From positions 2,294,001 to 2,358,000 of the forward strand of contig CP060220.1 in the NCBI GenBank assembly GCA_023898385.1: a DNA stretch of 64,000 nt. The letters run 5' to 3'. Position numbers and translations under genes: made by a program. The DNA is from Pseudobdellovibrionaceae bacterium. Lineage in GTDB: Bacteria > Bdellovibrionota > Bdellovibrionia > Bdellovibrionales > UBA1609. Shown in pieces: positions 1 through 8,890 of the stretch (position 1 is the first letter of the stretch; each line of letters opens with the position of its first letter). Under the pieces are notes generated by a model. That model made no database searches and was not told the DNA's origin. It saw nothing but the letters and a program-made list of their open reading frames with translations.

Positions 1-86
1 TAGTTTATCGCACTGAATCCATCGATGAAATAACCTATGTGGATTGGCGACTGCTCAGCTTTAAAATCGGCGAAGGTATTCACTAG
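1..86 (+). CDS. 3' end of an unknown protein-coding gene
   Basis: An open frame enters from the left edge and ends at the TAG at 84-86, giving the last 27 residues of a protein (ending LLSFKIGEGIH). The frame is stop-free from base 3. It ends about 50 bp before the next same-strand gene. Too little is present to assign a family, and it could be a chance open stretch, although the absence of stops and the position just ahead of a same-strand gene favour a real gene end. Confidence 0.4.
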   Translation, partial: VYRTESIDEITYVDWRLLSFKIGEGIH

Positions 87-134
87 CAATTAAAATCGAT
101 TTAAGTTGCTCACCAGAGTTGTCGATAAATCTTT

Positions 135-443
135 ATGATTTTTAAATTTGCCAGACAGATCGCAATCCTGCTTATCGCCACCCTTTTGGCGTTCAGTCCT
201 GCCTGGGCTGGTGAAAAAAAACTGCCCCGCAAACTCCCTCCCCGCCTCCCCGCTTCATTTGTTGAGGGTTTAAAGAAAGTAAAGAAAACCTGTAAAGCGT
301 ATTCGGCCCCACAACAGGGAGCCAATGTCTTATTTGAAATTAAAAAGGACCGAAAAATCTGGCTCACTGGGTATGACCGTTTTTGGTATATTGCCTACAC
401 TAAAAAACGAAAAAAAGTTTACGTTCACGCAGACTGCTTCTAG
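135..443 (+). CDS. Small secreted protein, SH3-like fold suspected
   Basis: A 102-residue protein with a clear signal peptide: a hydrophobic core at about residues 8-22 ending in SPAWAG, so the mature part should be periplasmic or exported. A Lys/Pro-rich linker (about 26-40) leads into a compact domain with two cysteines (about residues 53 and 101), a spacing that would allow one disulfide. The alternation of short hydrophobic strands (VLFEI, IWLTG, FWYIAY, KVYVHA) resembles bacterial SH3-like modules, but this is inferred from pattern only. The stop overlaps by 4 bp the stop of the convergent purN gene. Function unknown. Confidence 0.7.
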   Translation: MIFKFARQIAILLIATLLAFSPAWAGEKKLPRKLPPRLPASFVEGLKKVKKTCKAYSAPQQGANVLFEIKKDRKIWLTGYDRFWYIAYTKKRKKVYVHADCF

Positions 444-1036
444 GTTAATTTTGCCTTAATTGATTTCTCAAGAACATTCACTAAAAACTCATGCTCTAAA
501 GATTTGACTTCGTCCTCTAAAGTCTCTGGCGTCCCGTCTGGATTCACTGAAAGTGCCACTTGCGCAATGATAGGTCCTGAGTCGTAATCGGACACAACCC
601 TATGAATGGTGATGCCGGTGACTTTCTCTTTAGATGCCATGACGGCTTCATGAATTTTTCGCCCGTACATGCCCTCTCCCCCAAAAGCCGGCAAAAGACT
701 CGGGTGAGTGTTGATGAGTTTTTCACTGAACTCTTTAATAACGAGGGGGCCGATTTTTCGTAAAAAACCCGCTAGCACGATAAGATCTGGCTCTAAGCTT
801 TTTAGTGCCAATAGCAATTTTTGATCCCACTCAGCTTCTGAGGCCTCACTCACTCGATCCACACAAACTACCGGAACTCCAAGCTGCTCCGCTTTTTCTG
901 CCGCCGCCACACTGGGCCGACTCACCACTAGTGCCTTTATTTGGGCGGGAATTTTGCCCTGCTCTATGGCCTCCTGAATGGCCATGAAATTAGTACCCTG
1001 CCCTGAAGCCAGCACCACTAAAGAAAATTTACTCAT
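440..1036 (-). CDS. purN: Phosphoribosylglycinamide formyltransferase (GART)
   Basis: A 198-residue protein matching the folate-dependent GAR transformylase family, which transfers a formyl group from 10-formyl-THF to GAR in the third step of purine synthesis. Visible signatures: the N-terminal phosphate-binding loop LASGQGTNF, the catalytic stretch INTHPSLLPAF (Asn and His of the active site) and SDYDSGPIIAQ with the catalytic Asp. Length is close to the usual 190-215. It has no purine-pathway neighbour here, and sits convergent to a small secreted protein and divergent from a deacetylase gene with only about 110 bp between likely starts. Cytoplasmic enzyme; confident assignment. Confidence 0.93.
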   Translation of the reverse strand: MSKFSLVVLASGQGTNFMAIQEAIEQGKIPAQIKALVVSRPSVAAAEKAEQLGVPVVCVDRVSEASEAEWDQKLLLALKSLEPDLIVLAGFLRKIGPLVIKEFSEKLINTHPSLLPAFGGEGMYGRKIHEAVMASKEKVTGITIHRVVSDYDSGPIIAQVALSVNPDGTPETLEDEVKSLEHEFLVNVLEKSIKAKLT

Positions 1037-1147
1037 CTCTCACCAACGAACAATCCTTTGACCCACTTCGTGCCTCAGACTTATAGCATAAGAAGAGGGG
1101 ATACCGAATCGAATACTGCCACACCCATTGGCAAAGTGGAGGGGGAT

Positions 1148-2227
1148 ATGCGGCCTATTTTGATCGCTTTTTTAGTAATCTTATCCGGTTCAACTGGATT
1201 TGCGGACAACAATAAATTCACCGAGATTCTGCACGCGCACCGTCATGCAACGGACTTCCATGCCTGGCAAGTTGACCCACACAATCCGAAAAATCTACTC
1301 CCTCAATGGCTTGTGGAAAATTCAGACCTGCACCTGCCTGATGAAATTTGTGAATCAATGCGTAGCCTACCATCTGAGGACTTATTGATCTTTTACCCTT
1401 TTCTTACAGAGACCGAGGAGGGGCAAACGCTCCCCTGCACCCTGGATCTCACCGACAAAATTGACCGCTATGTCAGTCACAAAAAAATGACCACTCGGAG
1501 CCTTCAATTTCGACGGCCGTTACAACAAAAACATTTTTCACATCGATCACTTAAATCTTCAAAATCGGGCACTCGCCGAATTCCGATAGCCACTGATGGT
1601 GGTCCCGTACTCGTCACCGGTGATCTTAGAGTGGGCGAAGTGGCGCTCACCTTTGACGACGGTCCCCACGTGAAATGGACACCTGACATTTTGCAAACCC
1701 TCTCTGAGCACAACACGCAAGCCGGTTTCTTTACAGTGGGCCAAAATGTGCGGCGACATCCCCAGCTCGTTGTGGATGAGGCCCATCAGGGCCACATCAT
1801 TGGAAACCACACTTGGAGCCACAAACAGCTCCCAAAAATCAGCTATGGCAGCGCCCTAAAAGAAATCAACGATGGCTTTGTTGCCATTCATGAAGCGCTC
1901 AACTTTGACACGCCCTTGTTTCGGTTTCCCTATGGGGCTCGCACCAGTCACCTGCGCAGTTATCTAAAAAACTCAGATGTCTCCGAGTTTTTTTGGAACA
2001 TGGACACTCTGGACTGGAAGATCAAAGATCCTGAAAAATTACTAGACTATGCAATCAAGCAACTTGATGCGGCCGAGCGAGGAATTATTCTGTTTCATGA
2101 TGTTCAGCCTCAAACCGCCGCCGCGTTGCCTTCATTTTTATTGGCCCTTCAACAAAGAGGCTACCAAACGGTGGTTTTTGTCCCAGAAGATTGGCCACAC
2201 ACTCTGCCAGAAAATCCGCTTCCATGA
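1148..2227 (+). CDS. Polysaccharide deacetylase (NodB domain, carbohydrate esterase 4), exported
   Basis: A 359-residue protein. The ATG at 1148 is chosen over an upstream in-frame ATG at 1058 because it follows GGAGGGGGAT and opens directly into a signal peptide (RPILIAFLVILSGSTGFAD). The NodB motifs are in order: TFDDGP (about 167-173, metal-binding Asp pair), NHTWSH (about 218-224, His-x3-His), RFPYG (about 258-262) and LFHDV (about 315). Such enzymes remove N-acetyl groups from peptidoglycan, chitin or similar polymers, so it probably acts in the periplasm or outside the cell. Residues 30-150 are a poorly recognisable N-terminal part. Its stop overlaps the start of the downstream GNAT gene (ATGA), suggesting translational coupling. 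The substrate cannot be told from sequence. Confidence 0.88.
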   Translation: MRPILIAFLVILSGSTGFADNNKFTEILHAHRHATDFHAWQVDPHNPKNLLPQWLVENSDLHLPDEICESMRSLPSEDLLIFYPFLTETEEGQTLPCTLDLTDKIDRYVSHKKMTTRSLQFRRPLQQKHFSHRSLKSSKSGTRRIPIATDGGPVLVTGDLRVGEVALTFDDGPHVKWTPDILQTLSEHNTQAGFFTVGQNVRRHPQLVVDEAHQGHIIGNHTWSHKQLPKISYGSALKEINDGFVAIHEALNFDTPLFRFPYGARTSHLRSYLKNSDVSEFFWNMDTLDWKIKDPEKLLDYAIKQLDAAERGIILFHDVQPQTAAALPSFLLALQQRGYQTVVFVPEDWPHTLPENPLP

Positions 2228-2760
2228 AAATTGAAAGATTGAGCGACACTTCCTTGCCATCACAAAATATCGATGACGGGATTAAATCTGTTTTTTTTGC
2301 TACCAGTTCTCGGCAAGAATTTTTAAATAGCGAAGTGAAGTCCGATTTTTATGTATCTTGGACGAAATTCTATCTAGATAACTTTTCGGATCAGATTTGG
2401 CTTCTTATAAATAATGATTCTGTAGTGGGTTACCTCATGGGATGTTCTAGCAGTTTGGACGCCTTAGAATGGTTTCGGTCAAGAGTGAAAAGCTATTCTC
2501 TATTTTCAGACCTGTTTGAAAAATTTCCGGCTCACTTTCACATTAACTTGCTTGCTGAAGCGCGTGGTCACCGCTTCGGAGAAAAACTGGTGGATTCCTA
2601 CCTTCAGCAATTGTGTTCGCTAAATTTAGGCGGGGTGCACATTGTCACCTCCGAAGATGCCCGGAATCAGCATTTTTACCGCCGGCTGGGTTTTTATGAA
2701 ACAGTCGTTCGCGAATTCAATGGCCAGTCGCTTTTATTTATGGGTAAATCCCTGACCTGA
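2224..2760 (+). CDS. GNAT-family N-acetyltransferase
   Basis: A 178-residue protein starting at the ATG inside the ATGA overlap with the deacetylase stop; this start is preferred to one 33 bp upstream, which lies inside the deacetylase frame. The C-terminal half has the GNAT core: the acetyl-CoA loop EARGHRFGEKLVD (about 118-130) with the R/Q-x-x-G-x-G/A-like turn, and the motif-B stretch DARNQHFYRRLGFYE (about 150-164). The N-terminal half carries strands expected for substrate binding. The overlap with the deacetylase predicts co-translation, but the acceptor substrate is unknown. Confidence 0.85.
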   Translation: MKIERLSDTSLPSQNIDDGIKSVFFATSSRQEFLNSEVKSDFYVSWTKFYLDNFSDQIWLLINNDSVVGYLMGCSSSLDALEWFRSRVKSYSLFSDLFEKFPAHFHINLLAEARGHRFGEKLVDSYLQQLCSLNLGGVHIVTSEDARNQHFYRRLGFYETVVREFNGQSLLFMGKSLT

Positions 2761-2853
2761 ATATTGATCAAGTTTTGGTGTTAAAAATTTTATGCCCACA
2801 TGTTTTTGCTGCGTCGTCGTTGTTGGTTGCCTGCCTGTGAATACCTGATCTGA

Positions 2854-4182
2854 TTAATGTTCGGATTTCATTATCAAAAAGTACATGTCGCCACGCTCTT
2901 GCTGCACAGAAGATGCTTCTTCTGCATAATAGGACTCACCAAAATAAAGATCCACTCTCGCCTTGCCTTTGATGGCGCCCCCGGTGTCTTGGTCTAAATA
3001 AAACCGTGAGTAATCCACATAATTTAGCTTCTTCGCGGTTTCCAGGCTAGAGAGTGATTGAAGATCCTCACTGAGCCGTCTGGTTTTTATAAACGTCGGG
3101 AGCCCTTTAAAGCGATACAGCTCGCTGTCAGTGGCAATAGATCGTCGATCAGTGAGGGGCACGCTGTCGTTGCCTAAGGGAGGATGATCTGTTTTTTTGA
3201 AAAACACATAAGAAGGACACGTGGAATAGATCTCTTCGGCCCGGTGCGGGTTTTTACGCAGAAACGCCCTCTGAGCGGCAATGGAGGGGTTGTTGATCAG
3301 ACCCTTTTCTAACATATACTTAGATATAAATTGCCATTTCTTTTTATTGGTCCCATTAAATGAAATATAAACGTCAGTTTGTTTCTCAGAATCATTAAAC
3401 TGTAACTTCCCGCCACCTTCTACGTGAAGAAGATAAAGCTCAAAAAGGTCGGGGCCAAAGCCGAGCTCAAGGCCACGCCCTTTTAGTAGGCCTTCAAAAT
3501 CTATTTGCTTCCGAGTTGCTGCTGCATATTTTGCATCCAGGGGTCGTTTATAAATGGCATGGGGTGAGTGATTGTCGTGGCGCTTTTTAACGGGAATTGT
3601 TGGCGTGAAGTATCCTGTGAAAAATACCGGCTTTTCTTCGCCGTATCTTATGTCGCCAGGTTTAAGATCAGGAATGTAAACATTAAACTCTCTTCGAATT
3701 TCATCGTTGAATCTTTCATAGCAGTAGTCACGAACACTCTGACTAGGAGTCTCGCCCAGACAGGTCGTGGTGGCCACGGCTAGCCTCTTTAACAATTCCA
3801 ACGAGTGACCCACTTGTTTTAAGGGATACACGTCCTCACCCAACTGAATGGTTCCATTGAGGTTTTTTTGAGCAAATCGGCTCAGCTGCCTGTTGATCAC
3901 CGTGTCGAGTAACTCAAAGTCTAGATCATCAATAAACTGCGGGTATTCATGTTCATGAAGGCGACGGGTGGGTGTTTGATATTGGCGGGGTTTGCCAGTA
4001 ATTGGCTTAGGGTTAAAATCCCCCTCTGATGGAGGCACTTGAAACTGCGGATTTTCTGGTTCGATCTTTTCAGAGCCTGAGTTATTGCCGGAGATCTCAA
4101 CAGGCTCAATGGTTTTTCGGCCACACGAAACCAAAACCAACAATGATAGAAATAATGATTCGACGAGATAGGATCTTTGCAT
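2854..4182 (-). CDS. mltA: Membrane-bound lytic murein transglycosylase A, lipoprotein
   Basis: A 442-residue lipoprotein. The start at 4182 gives a basic N-terminus, a hydrophobic core and the lipobox LVSC (Cys at about residue 20). Family signatures are GYFTPTIP (about 195) and, near the C-terminus, DQDTGGAIKGKARVDLYFG, which holds the catalytic Asp of MltA enzymes. MltA cleaves the glycan strand of peptidoglycan to 1,6-anhydro products at the inner face of the outer membrane. The protein has a longer linker between the lipid anchor and the domain than E. coli MltA, and about 80 extra residues in total. It stands alone, convergent with the GNAT gene. Confidence 0.92.
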   Translation of the reverse strand: MQRSYLVESLFLSLLVLVSCGRKTIEPVEISGNNSGSEKIEPENPQFQVPPSEGDFNPKPITGKPRQYQTPTRRLHEHEYPQFIDDLDFELLDTVINRQLSRFAQKNLNGTIQLGEDVYPLKQVGHSLELLKRLAVATTTCLGETPSQSVRDYCYERFNDEIRREFNVYIPDLKPGDIRYGEEKPVFFTGYFTPTIPVKKRHDNHSPHAIYKRPLDAKYAAATRKQIDFEGLLKGRGLELGFGPDLFELYLLHVEGGGKLQFNDSEKQTDVYISFNGTNKKKWQFISKYMLEKGLINNPSIAAQRAFLRKNPHRAEEIYSTCPSYVFFKKTDHPPLGNDSVPLTDRRSIATDSELYRFKGLPTFIKTRRLSEDLQSLSSLETAKKLNYVDYSRFYLDQDTGGAIKGKARVDLYFGESYYAEEASSVQQERGDMYFLIMKSEH

Positions 4183-4268
4183 TTTCCCTCCTGACGCCAC
4201 TAGAAATCAATTCTATGGCAACAAAGAGGGAAATGTTCCTCACACAAATCTAATCTGGACGTTGGTCC

Positions 4269-5246
4269 TTATGCTTGGGCCACTTTTTGCTTTATGGTTC
4301 CAAAAATATTTTGGCCATCAGGGCCCAGCATTTTTATTTCGATGGTGTCTCCCACCTTCATAAAAGGCGTTTTAATTGCACCCTCGTTGATTTTCTCAAT
4401 CATTCGTTTTTCAGCCAAACAGCTACTTCCTCTTGAGGCATCTTCGTTTGAAACCGTGCCACTGCCAATGATTGTCCCCGCTTTTAAGTCGCGAGTTTTT
4501 GCGGCATGGGCAATAAGTTCACCAAAATGAAAATGCATGGCTCCAGCATCAGCGTTTCCGAAAAACTCGCTGTTATAATCTACAAGCAGGGGCAAGTGAA
4601 TGCGACCCTCACGGTAGGCGAGTCCCAACTCATCTTCAGTCACTGCAAAGGGAGCAAATGCTGTTGACGGCTTCCCTTGAAAAAAACCAAAACCCTGTTT
4701 GAGTTCTTCAGGTATAAGGCCCCGCAAAGAAACATCATTGATAACTACAAACAAAATAATATGTTTAAGTGCATCTTCAGCAGACACTCCCATGGGGGTA
4801 TCATCTACAATCACCCCGACTTCGCCCTCAAAGTCGGTGCCATGAGAAAAATCGCGTTGGGGAATGTCGTCGGTGGGGGCGAGAAAACAATCACTACCAC
4901 CTTGGTACATCAGCGGCACAGTGAGTAGAGTTTCTGGTAGATCAGCGTTTCTCGCTTTTCTCACAAGTTTAATATGATGAATAAATGCTGAGCCATCGGC
5001 CCATTGAAAACTTCGGGGCATGGGCGAATGAAACTGCCTTTCATCCACGCTGAAGGTCCCTGGCATATCACCCTTATTCAATTTATCGTAAATGGCCTGC
5101 AACTGGGGGCGCACCACTTGCCAATTTTCGACGGCTTCGCGAAGACTGGGTGCGATATTTGTAGCCCTAACCGCCGATTGGTTGTCTTTGCTGACAACGA
5201 CTAGTTCGCCATCTCGCCCCGTGCCTTTGATACTCCCCAATTTCAT
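4269..5246 (-). CDS. Fumarylacetoacetate hydrolase family protein
   Basis: A 325-residue protein. The ATG at 5246 is preceded by AAGGAGGGTCCAT, a strong ribosome binding site; an in-frame start 60 bp upstream lacks one. The FAH fold is shown by the metal-ligand region DFEGEVGVIVDD, by GSGTVSNEDASRGSSCLAE and by the C-terminal FMKVGDTIEIKMLGPDG strand. Members hydrolyse C-C bonds of diketo acids. The divergent neighbour is a maleylacetoacetate isomerase-like protein, so fumarylacetoacetase in tyrosine or homogentisate breakdown is the most likely role. No homogentisate dioxygenase is in the window. Another ring-cleavage hydrolase role is possible. Confidence 0.85.
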   Translation of the reverse strand: MKLGSIKGTGRDGELVVVSKDNQSAVRATNIAPSLREAVENWQVVRPQLQAIYDKLNKGDMPGTFSVDERQFHSPMPRSFQWADGSAFIHHIKLVRKARNADLPETLLTVPLMYQGGSDCFLAPTDDIPQRDFSHGTDFEGEVGVIVDDTPMGVSAEDALKHIILFVVINDVSLRGLIPEELKQGFGFFQGKPSTAFAPFAVTEDELGLAYREGRIHLPLLVDYNSEFFGNADAGAMHFHFGELIAHAAKTRDLKAGTIIGSGTVSNEDASRGSSCLAEKRMIEKINEGAIKTPFMKVGDTIEIKMLGPDGQNIFGTIKQKVAQA

Positions 5247-5412
5247 ATGGACCCTCCTTGAGCATTCCTTTGCTAACAGGCGCCATTGAATGCCTATGGT
5301 TTGCACCTGCAGCCAAAACTAGACTATCATGTACCCCTATAACAAGGCTGGGTCAAAGCCCCTGAATCGGCTAAAAACCCTGTCACAACCTGTATTTTGC
5401 AGGAGAAGCGAT

Positions 5413-6069
5413 ATGGCGCCAACTATGACTCTTTACAGCTATTTTCGGAGTTCGTCTTCTTATCGCGTGCGAATCGCGCTTGAGCACAAAGGCATCAAAT
5501 ATGACTACAAGCCAGTGCATTTGCTCCAACAAGGGGGCGAGCAATTTTTGCCTGAGTTCACTCGGATTAACCCTGGCCAGCAGGTGCCTACACTGGTGCA
5601 CAACAACTCTGTCATTGCACAGAGTATGGCCATTTTGATTTACCTTGAAGATTTAAAACCTGAACCCCAACTGTTTTCTTCAGACCCTGCTGAAAAAGCA
5701 AAGATCATTGAGCTTTGTGAAATCGTAAACAGCCGCATTCAACCTCTGCAAAACTTAAAGGTGCTTAAAGAGGTTGTGAGCCGTTACGGTTTAAATGAAG
5801 ATCAGAAGCTTGAATGGGCTCAATTTTGGATCAATGACGGATTAAAGGCTCTCGAGGGCGTGCTTGATAAAACAGCTGGAAAATTCAGTTTTGGTGATTC
5901 CGTCACAGCAGCTGATTGTTTTCTAGTGCCGCAAGTTTACAACGCCCAGCGATTTTCAGTGGATATGAATTCTTATCCCCATATTAGCCGGGTTGAAAAG
6001 AACTGTCTTGAGCTACAGGCCTTCCAGAAGGCACACCCTTCTTCGCAACCTGATGCACCTTCGAATTAG
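5413..6069 (+). CDS. maiA: Maleylacetoacetate isomerase (zeta-class glutathione S-transferase)
   Basis: A 218-residue protein. The ATG at 5413 follows AGGAGAAGCGAT, an appropriate ribosome binding site. The zeta-class GST active-site signature is present as SSSSYRVRIAL (about 12-22), followed by NPGQQVPTL (about 52-60) and the glutathione gamma-glutamyl contact QSMAILIYLED (about 70-80). The C-terminal all-helical domain is full length. It would isomerise maleylacetoacetate to fumarylacetoacetate using glutathione, one step before the divergent FAH-type gene. Its last 86 bp overlap the 3' end of the convergent ctaA, which is unusual for two otherwise ordinary genes. Confidence 0.88.
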   Translation: MAPTMTLYSYFRSSSSYRVRIALEHKGIKYDYKPVHLLQQGGEQFLPEFTRINPGQQVPTLVHNNSVIAQSMAILIYLEDLKPEPQLFSSDPAEKAKIIELCEIVNSRIQPLQNLKVLKEVVSRYGLNEDQKLEWAQFWINDGLKALEGVLDKTAGKFSFGDSVTAADCFLVPQVYNAQRFSVDMNSYPHISRVEKNCLELQAFQKAHPSSQPDAPSN

Positions 6070-6958
6070 CAGCCGGTATGCTGTTGGTTACAAAGATGTA
6101 AACAACTCTAAGCGTTGCACCCAATATCATTGTGCCCACGGCCAAATGCAGAACCGTCAAAAGGGGTGGTGTTTTCAATAGGACATTGGCAATTCCCAAG
6201 CCCACCTGCACTAAGATAAGCCCCAACAATAAAACTGACCACCTTCGAGCATTGGCGTGCACCCGAGAGCGCGCCACCGCGAGAGCAAAGCCCAAAGCTG
6301 CGACAGTCACGATATAGGCTCCCAGTCGATGAATCACCTGAAGGCCAATCACTCCAGAAAATGTCGGAAACCACTGCCCGTGACAAAGCGGAAATTCCGT
6401 ACACACCAGTGCTGCATAATGTGAGGCCACAAGCCCTCCAAGTAGCAACTGTGCATACACCAATGCTAACATGACATATGAAAACCACTTCATCCCAGCT
6501 TCGGGCCGGTGGGCTGCACCCACTTCTTGTTTGTCACTGATGCCCATATAGATCCACAATAGACAGGCAAACAGCCCCGTCCCTAAAGCCAGATGCAGAG
6601 TCACTACCTTCGCATGTAAAAGAAGTAAGACCGTGAGGCCACCCATAATGACCTGAGCAATAATTATGGCAAAAGAAAGCCAAGCTAAAAACTTAATACT
6701 CTTTTTTATTTGAGGGTGTTTGATCACCTTAATATTCAAAACAAAGACGGCTATGGCCACTACTCCAGCAAGAACACGATGAATAAACTCAAAATACACT
6801 TGCGGATGATAATCAGGTATAAAATCGCCAAAACAAAGAGGCCAATCCGGGCACGCTAGGCCAGCGTTCATAGCTCGCACGGCTCCACCAAAAGCGATGA
6901 GAAACAAAACTTCTAATACTAAAAATTTATAGGCCTTTTGAACTGAAGAGCTCATCAT
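5984..6958 (-). CDS. ctaA: Heme A synthase (CtaA/Cox15)
   Basis: A 324-residue polytopic membrane protein with about eight hydrophobic segments. It starts at the ATG that shares one base with the ctaB stop (TGATG), so it should be translationally coupled. Family signatures: ACPDWPLCFGDFIP with the paired cysteines after helix 1, FIHRVLAG (heme-ligand His), a second TEFPLCHGQWFP cysteine-containing loop, VIHRLGAY and VLHLAVGT with the remaining conserved His. It oxidises heme O to heme A for the cytochrome oxidase encoded upstream in the same operon. The last about 28 codons overlap maiA on the other strand and look unconserved (basic, Ser/Pro-rich tail). Confidence 0.93.
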   Translation of the reverse strand: MMSSSVQKAYKFLVLEVLFLIAFGGAVRAMNAGLACPDWPLCFGDFIPDYHPQVYFEFIHRVLAGVVAIAVFVLNIKVIKHPQIKKSIKFLAWLSFAIIIAQVIMGGLTVLLLLHAKVVTLHLALGTGLFACLLWIYMGISDKQEVGAAHRPEAGMKWFSYVMLALVYAQLLLGGLVASHYAALVCTEFPLCHGQWFPTFSGVIGLQVIHRLGAYIVTVAALGFALAVARSRVHANARRWSVLLLGLILVQVGLGIANVLLKTPPLLTVLHLAVGTMILGATLRVVYIFVTNSIPAANSKVHQVAKKGVPSGRPVAQDSSFQPG

Positions 6959-7830
6959 CAGATGTTCACCAAATAAAAAAGCCACTTATCTACAACAGGC
7001 ACACCGATAAACACCAAAAGGCTTAGATTCACCCACAAGAAAAAGTGAATCCATCGCTGGCGTCCATCTTCTTTAAAGAATTTAAAGAACTCTAAAACAA
7101 TCTTAACAGCCAGTGGCATAACCAATAACACGTATAAAATGTTGGCTTTGAAAAACAGTGGCAGCGACAACGCAAGCCCTGCGTATACAAAGGTGTATAG
7201 CCCGATATGATAGAGCGTTTTCTCTACACCTATACGCGCCGGCAGCACCGGGAATCCACCTTTCTCATAATCGTCTTTATAACGGATGGCCAAACTCCAA
7301 AAGTGTGGCATTTGCCACAAGAACATGATTAAAAACAGATACACACTGTCCGGCGCGAAAATATTAACATCGTTAACCGCGTATCCGATCACCACTGGCA
7401 TGGCGCCAGGAATCGCTCCAGGAACAGCGGCAAAAGCCCAGCTTCGTTTCCAAAAAAGGGTATAAAGGCCGTTATAAAGCAACACGGTCAGTGCCGCCAA
7501 CAGGGCGGACATCTGAGAAATAAGAGCCAATAGACCCATACCCGTCACACAAAACACAATGCCCATAGCATAGGCTTGCCAGGGCTTAATGACCCCATTG
7601 GGAACAGGTCGTCGCGCGGTTCTTGGCATTTGCAAATCCCGCCGCCACTCCTGGGCTTGGTTGATAGCAAAACTCCCTGAGCTCACTAAGTAGAGGCCAA
7701 CAAGCAAAATAACTGGGTCTAAGTACTCAAGCGGATGCCCAATGGGATAGCTGACAGCGTACCCCACCAGTCCGCTTACCAATACGAACAATACGATCCC
7801 TGACTTGGTCAGGTCTAAATAGGTTTTCAT
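6958..7830 (-). CDS. ctaB: Protoheme IX farnesyltransferase (heme O synthase)
   Basis: A 290-residue protein with about nine membrane helices, an UbiA-type prenyltransferase. The start at 7830 follows a GAAAGGA box and gives MKTYLDLTKSG, the usual family opening. The first polyprenyl-diphosphate motif is NQAQEWRRD followed by MPRTARRPVPNG: the central Asp of N-x3-D-x3-D is a Glu here. The second motif region is LWQMPHFWSLAIRYKDDYEKGG. It farnesylates heme B to heme O. It sits between ctaF and ctaA in the oxidase operon, and its stop overlaps the ctaA start. The Asp-to-Glu change should be tolerated for Mg binding, but that is inference. Confidence 0.93.
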   Translation of the reverse strand: MKTYLDLTKSGIVLFVLVSGLVGYAVSYPIGHPLEYLDPVILLVGLYLVSSGSFAINQAQEWRRDLQMPRTARRPVPNGVIKPWQAYAMGIVFCVTGMGLLALISQMSALLAALTVLLYNGLYTLFWKRSWAFAAVPGAIPGAMPVVIGYAVNDVNIFAPDSVYLFLIMFLWQMPHFWSLAIRYKDDYEKGGFPVLPARIGVEKTLYHIGLYTFVYAGLALSLPLFFKANILYVLLVMPLAVKIVLEFFKFFKEDGRQRWIHFFLWVNLSLLVFIGVPVVDKWLFYLVNI

Positions 7831-7882
7831 CGGTTCCCGTGTCCTTTCGAGCCCACACCTATAAGGGCCCAAAACATCTCAC

Positions 7883-8206
7883 CTACATGGTGCTAAATAC
7901 AGGGATGCGGCTCACGATGTCTGTATAGGTGAAGGCAAATAATACTAACAAGAAAAATACGCCGGTTAAAAACACCATCAAGTTGAGTTTATTGTCGTAT
8001 TTCAAGTGCATAAAGATGGCTAAAACCAGCGACGCCTTCACTGTAGCAATAAGCATCGCAATAAACGTATTTAGAAATCCAAAGTCTACACCTGTGACGG
8101 GTTTAGCCACGGCCACGGTGAGCACCGTCAAAACCAACAGGACTGAAATCACCTTGGCGTAGGTCGCAAGCGGTACTATATGATGGCTGCCTGAATCTGA
8201 TGACAT
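7883..8206 (-). CDS. ctaF: Cytochrome c oxidase subunit IV (CtaF type)
   Basis: A 107-residue small membrane protein with three hydrophobic helices (about 12-35, 41-62 and 75-97). It contains ATVKASLVLAIFMHLKYD, the signature of the prokaryotic subunit IV family (K-x-x-L-V-x-x-x-F-M-H-L). It belongs to the caa3-type oxidase and lies 15 bp downstream of ctaE, in the expected ctaC-ctaD-ctaE-ctaF order. Its role in the complex is structural or in assembly. The call rests on motif and position. Confidence 0.88.
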   Translation of the reverse strand: MSSDSGSHHIVPLATYAKVISVLLVLTVLTVAVAKPVTGVDFGFLNTFIAMLIATVKASLVLAIFMHLKYDNKLNLMVFLTGVFFLLVLFAFTYTDIVSRIPVFSTM

Positions 8207-8221
8207 AACAAAATCCTCGCT

Positions 8222-8890
8222 CTAGCCCACTAAATAAAGTAGCGGGAATAGATAAATCCAAATTAAATCCACCAAGTGCCAGAACAGCCCGACACCTTCT
8301 ACTGGGGTATAATAGTTTTCGTTAAACTCATTTTTGCGAGCCCGCAACAACACCCACAAGATCAAGCCCATTCCAATCAAAACGTGGAGCCCATGAATCC
8401 CCGTCATTACAAAATAGAATGAAAAATACATGGGTATATTTTTAGGCAACTCATGGACCAGATGAGTCTCTGGACCGGGCTGATAGCTATAAAGCTTTCC
8501 GGGCAAGAGGCCCTCATGAATCTTATGGCTATACTCAATGTACTTCACTCCCATAAAAATAGCGCCGCAGATGAGGGTAATCGTAAGCATCAATGAAGCC
8601 ATTTTTGAATTGTTCTTTTGAGAGTAGTAAATACCAAGAGCCATCGTGAAGGAACTCATCAGTAGCACCACAGTGTTTAGGGCACCAAATCGCCAATCTA
8701 AAAACTGAGCACCCGCCTGAAACAGCTCTGGGTACATGTTGTGATAGATGGCGTAAGCGACAAACAATCCACCAAACATCAGGATTTCAGTACAAAGAAA
8801 TAACCAAACCCCGAATTTACTGGTGTTGAATTCATGCTCTGCATCTCGAAAATGGTGAGCGGGGTGATGTGTTGTATTAACGGTACTCAT
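8222..8890 (-). CDS. ctaE: Cytochrome c oxidase subunit III
   Basis: A 222-residue protein with the usual helices of a heme-copper oxidase subunit III. Visible family residues: FGVWLFLCTEILMFGGLFVAY near the N-terminus, FYFVMTGIHGLHVLIGM (the conserved TG-x-H-G-x-H) and the C-terminal GLFWHLVDLIWIYLFPLLYL. Its start codon lies within the 3' end of ctaD (14-bp overlap). It is part of the inner-membrane caa3 oxidase complex and stabilises subunit I. Full length and clearly assigned. Confidence 0.95.
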   Translation of the reverse strand: MSTVNTTHHPAHHFRDAEHEFNTSKFGVWLFLCTEILMFGGLFVAYAIYHNMYPELFQAGAQFLDWRFGALNTVVLLMSSFTMALGIYYSQKNNSKMASLMLTITLICGAIFMGVKYIEYSHKIHEGLLPGKLYSYQPGPETHLVHELPKNIPMYFSFYFVMTGIHGLHVLIGMGLILWVLLRARKNEFNENYYTPVEGVGLFWHLVDLIWIYLFPLLYLVG

